DNA of 64,000 nucleotides from Antilocapra americana (Eukaryota > Chordata > Mammalia > Artiodactyla > Antilocapridae). The position numbers and the translations under genes were made by a program. Under the pieces are notes generated by a model, which had not been told where the DNA came from, made no database searches, and was given only the letters and a program-made list of their open reading frames with translations. The DNA is taken from assembly GCA_007570785.1 (NCBI GenBank), contig ML660777.1:8489734-8553733 (forward strand). The letters run 5' to 3'. This document shows, piece after piece, positions 58,866 through 64,000 of the stretch (the stretch's first letter is position 1; every line of letters starts with the position of its first letter).

Positions 58866-59299
58866 ACAGACTCTTATGACTTGCCCCAATCCTACTGTAT
58901 TAATTGCAATTCCCCAAGTAAACAGAAATAATAAGGGATGTGTCTGTGTGTGTGTTCATAGAGACAGACAGAGAGGTTTACAAAATTGGCTCATGAGTTT
59001 GTGGGAACCAACAAACATGAAATCCATATGGCCACTGGGTTAGAAATTCAGACAAAATTTCTGTCTTTCTATTACAGTCTTGAGACAGAATTCCTTTCTT
59101 CTTTGGAAAACTCACTTTCTGTTCTTAAGTGGCCCCCTTATTGGATGAGGTCCACCCACATTATTGATAGTAAACCACTTAAAATCACTCAAGTGTAGAT
59201 GCTAATCAGATCTACAAAATACCTTCACAGCAACATTTAGACTAAACAGCTGGGCACCATAGCCTAGACAGGCTGGCAAATAAAGTGTATCCATCATAC
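58866..59299. other. Unique sequence
   Basis: I recognise no gene or repeat. Short TG-rich run at 58940-58956. Confidence 0.5.
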
Positions 59300-59378
59300 T
59301 TAAGCTGAATCAGAATCTGCATTTTAACATGATCCCTGGGTGATTTGTATGCATATTAAAGTTTGAGAAGCTCTGATT
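59300..59378. repeat. MER5-like hAT end
   Basis: 'gaatcagaatctgcattttaacatgatccctgggtgatttgtatgcatattaaagtttgagaagctctga' is the end part of a MER5-type element. Confidence 0.7.
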
Positions 59379-59547
59379 TAACTCTATGTAAATGTTGGAG
59401 ATATCATAGCCCCAATTCTGTAACATAGAGAGATTCAATAGAACAGTTTATGAAGTAAGTTAGAAGCTTATTTCTCTCCCAATGAAAAGTTTAAGTGCTT
59501 AAGTCAAGGACAAGGAAAGAGATTTGACAGCCAGTAACCCAGGTCTC

Positions 59548-59825
59548 AGAGAAGGCAATGGCACCCCACTCCAGTACTCTTGCCTGGAAAATCCCATGGA
59601 CAGAGGAGCCTGGTAAGCTGCAGTCCATGGGGTTGCAAGGAGTCGGACACAACTGAGAGACTTCACTTTCATTTTTCACTTTCATGCATTGGAGAAGGAA
59701 ATGGAAACATGCTCTAGTATTCTTGCCTGGAGAATCCCAAGGATCAGGGAGCCTGGTGAGCTGCCGTCTATGGGGTCGCACAGAGTCGGACACGACTGAA
59801 GCAACTTAGCAGCAGCAGCAGCAGC
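59548..59825 (+). repeat. Full-length BOV-A2 dimeric SINE
   Basis: Two BovA units joined by 'ttcactttcatgcattggagaagg' and ending in (AGC)n: 'gagaaggcaatggcaccccactccag' to 'gcaacttagcagcagcagc'. It is close to consensus and keeps CpGs. A perfect 12-bp target-site duplication AACCCAGGTCTC lies at 59536-59547 and 59826-59837. By appearance it is the youngest insertion in the window. Confidence 0.97.
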
Positions 59826-59837
59826 AACCCAGGTCTC

Positions 59838-62640
59838 TTCTAACTTGTGGCTTTTCCATATTCAACACATAGTTTTCAAAGCACAGCCCAAGATACTTCT
59901 TTTCACCCTGGCCATTGTACCTTTGTTCTTATTAGCAGAAAGGGAGCAAAGCACAATGTACAGAACACTCTTTTCCTTTAAGGACATAACCCAGAAGTTA
60001 CATTCAACACTGATGCTCAAATCTTGGGGTCCAGAACTTGATCATAATAGCTATGATGTTGTAGTTGTAGCCACAACTAGCTACAATGGCAGCAGGAGAA
60101 TATAGAACTTTTATGGATTTGTCAGTAATTCAAGACAAAATCAGAATGATTCATCAGAATTCTGGAACTAAGCCAAGAAGGGAAGAATAGTTATTAAACA
60201 ACAGCTAACCATTTCTGCCACTTACTGTTCTGCACCTGCAAACACATTTGGGACTGCAAATGAAGAGGAGAGAGAAGAGAGAGGGAGCATCTTTCCTGCT
60301 TTCTTTTGTTATAGGGAGAATTGAACCTGGCATAACACTGGGTGATGAGGAAGGAAATAAATAGTGATGCCAGGTTCTACTGTCCTTGCATTGATTGACT
60401 GCTTCCTCAACATGGAGTTGCTCTTCACCAGTGCAGCCAGAATGTAAGTTTCCCTTGTCTCAAGGAAGTAGCAGTGGTGGAATAAGGAGCATTCTACACC
60501 CTGGTTCTTTTCCTGCTTTATCACTTCCATCCCTTCCCTGCCACATGAGGGTGACTCACTTCTCTCTGTTTTCAAGGCCAAGAAGGGGCATAAAAGAGGA
60601 AACAGCTCTAGCCAAAGTGTCTTCTTTTCTTTTTCAATCCTAGTAAATCTCATATTCCACGGCTGGGGAGAAAAGCATGTAGAGCCACTTTCAACGTTCA
60701 TGTTGACCACAAAACTCTTCATTATTTCCTTTCCAGAGGCATGAAGTTGTGTCTTTGGGGGTAACTGAGAAGTATTCAGACGTATGGTTACGGATGGTTT
60801 TATATAGGAGAGTTATGCTTGCCTAAGTATATTTTCATTTACTTGATGAAAACAGCTTTACACGAAGAATTATTCAATAGCAGAACAAAAAAACTATAAA
60901 ACTATATCATCTTTTCTGTGCTACTACCTCTCCCAATAACCTACGTACATAAAGTCCCTTCAGAGACCAAGAAGGCATATTGTGCAGAATTGGCTGTAAC
61001 CAAGGTAACAAAACATTGTTTCTTTGTATCAGCTTTTAAGACCAAAATATCACTGTTATACTGAATGTTTCTTTGTAATAATGTTTATTGCTATGATGTT
61101 TACCTTCCTTTTCAAGATCTAGGTTATATCAGGTTGTTCGATTTCTTCCAGGTACTAACTATAGCATTAAACAGATAGGTAATTAGAAGCACTTGGATTA
61201 TACGTGAAATCATTTAGTGGCTATAAATAAGACTATACCTCTAACAGGATTATACTTACTTTTGTGTTTCTATGAAAAAGTATTTATTAATTAATATAAC
61301 TGAATATCAGTTAACTAATACCAATGAATTGATTATACGGTCCACAAGCATATATGTGTACAAAAAGAGTGATATACATAGTTATAAAACATTGAAAATA
61401 ACTTGAAAGCTTATCACTGTTTATAAAATTATTTTATACCTTTCTTGCCATTGAGTCATTAATAATATGAAAATAGAGTAAGGCAAACCATCCTGAATCT
61501 TTTGTACACTTGTAAGAGTACTATGCCTCCCAAGGAAGGTACACAAACTTTTTAATATATTAAGTGTTCTTTTCCCTTATATGAGAGCTTCATTGAAATG
61601 TTCAAAACTGCTTTATAAACAACACTTTTGATGTTCATAATAGCAGAGCTCAGTAGCATCTGGAATTCCGTGACATCGTGTCCCCCCACAAAATTGTATC
61701 TTCAAAGTTTCGGTTTGATAGGAATCTATGACCAACACAACATGCTGGTACAGTTTTCATAACTGCATGGATCCCATGTTACCTTTTAAAAATATTGTTA
61801 CTTTGTGCAAACTTGACTCAGAAAGGCACAGTGAGTGCTTTGGGCTACAAAATGTGTGTGTGTGTTTAATCAGTAGGGCTTACAGTTTATCACAACACAT
61901 AAGCACAACTGTTTATTGTCAATATCACTAATGTAATACTTGTTTTACTTTCATTAATTTAAACAATGGCCATTTTTTACCTTGGAAATTAATAGTTATA
62001 AATTTTTTGCCTACTAGCTAAAATTTGGGGAAAATATGCAAAAATATCAAAGAGATGCTAGCTGTGGAATCTCAGGGCATGAAAAGTAACTTTTCTCCTA
62101 TATTTCAAAAGAAACCAACATTTTCTTACAGTTTGAGAGGAAGGAAAATCTAAGTGGTTATCATGGTGATCCCAGTTTACTCTGGGAGCATGTCTTACTC
62201 AATTTACTTCTCTTATATTTTTTTCTTACATTAGGGAGAAATTGCTGCTCTGAGGATCTGAATTTCTATTCCCTGGGACTGTGTTTCCCATATGCCTTAG
62301 TTTAACAAGAATAATTTCCAGTCCCAGTCAGGAAATGAAAGCATAGGGCAGTATAATGAGCATGTGATTGAATTTTTCCAATAGTATAGACTTATTAGCT
62401 CTAAAAATTTGAAGATTTACATTAACTTTTTTCTACCTCATGATATTTGCCCTGTAGCTCATGAATTAGATTTTTTATCCAACTTCACAGATGTCATTTG
62501 GTTTCAGACTTAAGGCATTTTCTAGAGATTCAGCATAGAAGCTACAATTGCATTCTTGGAATAGGAATTTTCACTCTGCTTTTTTCTTCGAGATAATTTT
62601 AAGAAGAGATTCAGTCATAATACAACTTAATCCATACTCT
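59838..62640. other. Unique sequence
   Basis: No gene is recognised. The longest open frame of the window (60309-60722, minus, 137 codons) lies here. It has mixed composition, a cysteine-poor basic/acidic middle (EREGME-like), and no signal peptide, membrane segment or known motif. I regard it as probably chance. Confidence 0.45.
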
Positions 62641-62649
62641 CAACTATTC

Positions 62650-62720
62650 AAAAGAAACCTGTCTGAAATATTGAAAATATTGAAGATATTGAAAATATTG
62701 AAGAAACCTGTCTGAAAACA
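62650..62720. repeat. (ATATTGAAA)n repeat between two copies of a 15-mer
   Basis: 'gaaacctgtctgaaa' occurs at about 62654-62668 and 62704-62718. Between the two copies lie four to five units of 'atattgaaa/atattgaag'. This is a local tandem expansion with a duplicated flank. Confidence 0.85.
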
Positions 62721-62939
62721 GCACTTCATGGAACACAGCTCAATGGTCTCTTAAAAGCATTAAGTTTTGTCAAATACATTCTAGTTTTGGCCATTACTAT
62801 AATCAATGGCTATTGATTTTCTCATTGATGTTATGGGAGAAGAAAAATTGCATGATTTTTATTTATAAAACCAAACTACATCTAGCTCTGAGTCCTACCA
62901 GCCTATATAGTAGACGACCAATCATATTTGGGAGGTGGG
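62721..62939. other. Unique sequence
   Basis: I recognise no gene or repeat. Confidence 0.5.
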
Positions 62940-63300
62940 TGCTACTACGTAAGAGTCTCTCCACTTGAAGCCATCATGATGTAGTACTGTGCTGGTAACT
63001 CCACCACCCCCAGCCCCTGCCCTTCACATAACCATCTTGACCCTGGGACAATTGCCCAGGTCTCAAAGCAGTGTCTTTGGCGATTCGATGCTATGTCTCC
63101 AACCACCTCTGGGTCCCACCAGCAAGCTGGCTTCGCCCATCTACTCACCACCCTCTTCACTCTTATAACAGAGGACCACAATCCCACACAGGTTGGCCTT
63201 GTTCAGCATATTACACTTCTCCAAGCAGAGACCTGCCATCTTTCAGGGCTGGAAAATTCTGGCTGTGAACTCAGTGAGCTTGGGTTTTCCAAAAACAGTA
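62940..63300 (-). other. GC-richer patch with open minus-strand frame
   Basis: The composition differs from the flanks. On the minus strand a frame runs from at least 63187 to 62945 with RWAKPACWWDPEVVGDIASN and WAIVPGSRWLCEGQG. An AATAAA ('ataaataaaaa') lies downstream near 62860. A decayed retrocopy, with the AATAAA as its old 3' end, is one reading. I do not recognise the protein and cannot exclude chance. Confidence 0.3.
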
Positions 63301-63339
63301 ACAGTAAGAACTAGACTCAATAGTAATACTATATGTGGG

Positions 63340-63382
63340 CAGATCAAATGCATTAAGTTGTTTCGCAATCACAACCTGAGGA
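63340..63382 (-). repeat. MIR, right part (split)
   Basis: 'gcattaagttgtttcgcaatcacaacctgagg' corresponds to the reversed MIR tail and 'cctcacaacaacc...gagg' region. It is cut by the SINE and resumes at 63523. Confidence 0.5.
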
Positions 63383-63522
63383 AAGATGTCCCCTGGAGGA
63401 AGAAATGGCAAACTACTCCAGTATTCTTGCCTGAAAACTCCCATGGACAGAGGAGTCTGGAGGGCTACAGCTCACGGGGTCGCAAGAGTCAGAAACAACT
63501 GAGGGACTAAGCACAAACACAT
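63383..63522 (+). repeat. BovA SINE fragment inserted in MIR
   Basis: BovA body from 'gatgtcccctggaggaagaaatgg' to 'aacaactgagggactaagcac', lacking the tRNA head. Confidence 0.9.
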
Positions 63523-63655
63523 TTTACAAATGAGATTATTAAAGCACAAAGAATTTAGGTGATTTGTCATTAAGCCAGGAGGAGAAGAACCAGACGTCAA
63601 ATCTACACATTCTGGCTCTGGAGTCTGTGTTCTTAGCCACCATATGACACTGCCT
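63523..63655 (-). repeat. MIR, left part (split)
   Basis: 'cattttacaaatgagattattaaagcacaaagaatttaggtgatttgtcattaagccagg' and 'tctggctctggagtctgtgttcttagccacc' are the reversed MIR core and head. Confidence 0.8.
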
Positions 63656-64000
63656 GTCCATATGACAATCTGTTCACCTTTTCCTAAGTAGGGTAAGTAA
63701 TCACTGGCATCAGTCTATAAAGTCATGATTGTATAGAGTGGTGACTAAGGTTGAGTAAAAAAGATGTGTAAAGAGAAATACCATATTTATTTATTTATTC
63801 CTTCATGAAACAGCTACAGGAAAAAGTAAACTACTGTCAAATTCTCGGTCAGGTTATCTTGCCATAAATATGATACTCTACATTATAACGAGGACATTCA
63901 GTAAGATGTATTTTCTAAAGAAACAAAGGGAGAAGAACCAAATCAACAGAATAAGAAATGAAAACGGAGAGATCACAACAGAAAACACAGAAATACAAAG
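63656..64000. other. Unique sequence to window end
   Basis: I recognise no gene. The end (63930-64000, 'gaagaaccaaatcaacagaataagaaatgaaaacggagagatcacaacag') resembles L1 ORF2 coding sequence, so an L1 may begin here and continue beyond the window. Confidence 0.5.

Noticed and set aside
60309..60722. 137-codon minus-strand frame as a candidate gene
   Set aside because: No recognisable domain, signal peptide, splice context or codon pattern; a frame this long is expected occasionally in 64 kb. Left as unexplained unique sequence.
1..64000. CRISPR array, operon or prokaryotic defence system
   Set aside because: Repeats are dispersed mammalian SINEs and LINEs with target-site duplications; there are no regularly spaced repeats, compact genes or ribosome binding sites.

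Overview
This is an ordinary, AT-rich, single-copy mammalian stretch with a dense load of retroposons. The repeats identify a ruminant, almost certainly a bovid (cattle, sheep or goat group): 3' fragments of the RTE-type LINE BovB, about twenty tRNA-Glu/BovA SINEs (Bov-tA type), one full-length dimeric BOV-A2 SINE, three cetartiodactyl CHR-type SINEs, and an L1 3' end of the bovine L1-BT kind. Older layers shared by placental mammals lie beneath them: MIR, MER5-like and other hAT elements, MaLR LTRs and old L1 pieces. I cannot tell cattle from sheep or goat by eye.

I find no convincing complete protein-coding gene, no tRNA, rRNA or snRNA gene, no CpG-island promoter and no CRISPR array. Nearly all longer open frames are translations of SINEs or BovB, or open by chance in AT-rich DNA. 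The window reads as intergenic desert or the inside of a very long intron. Four places could hide something gene-like, all weak: a broken retrocopy-like frame on the minus strand at 940-1430; an unrecognised short frame at 15498-15752 next to a BovB insertion; a GC-richer island at 45380-45660 with a possible first exon and an AP-1 site; and a GC-richer patch at 62940-63300.

Layout. 1-7 kb: CHR SINE beside the retrocopy candidate, BovB, Bov-tA copies (two in a row near 4.7-5.2 kb), a MaLR LTR. 7-14.5 kb: mostly unique, one MIR and one L1 3' end. 14.5-17.7 kb: the densest nest, with MER5-like fragments, two opposite BovB pieces and an L1 split by two SINEs. 17.7-26 kb: mainly unique. 26-31 kb: old L1, MIR, a SINE pair, an L1 end and four SINEs. 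33-39.6 kb: hAT element, BovB, CHR SINE, a split MIR, a MaLR LTR with a SINE at its edge, further SINEs. 40-50 kb: hAT element, L1-BT end, MIR, a MaLR LTR cut by a SINE tail, the 45.4 kb island, a purine tract and an old L1 ORF1 relic. 50-64 kb: (TG)n, a BovB scrap, SINEs, a MaLR LTR, a (TA)-rich tract, the young BOV-A2, and a MIR split by a SINE.

Many insertions keep target-site duplications, so a good deal of the relative insertion history can be read directly. Family names come from recognising consensus features by eye, not from a database search.
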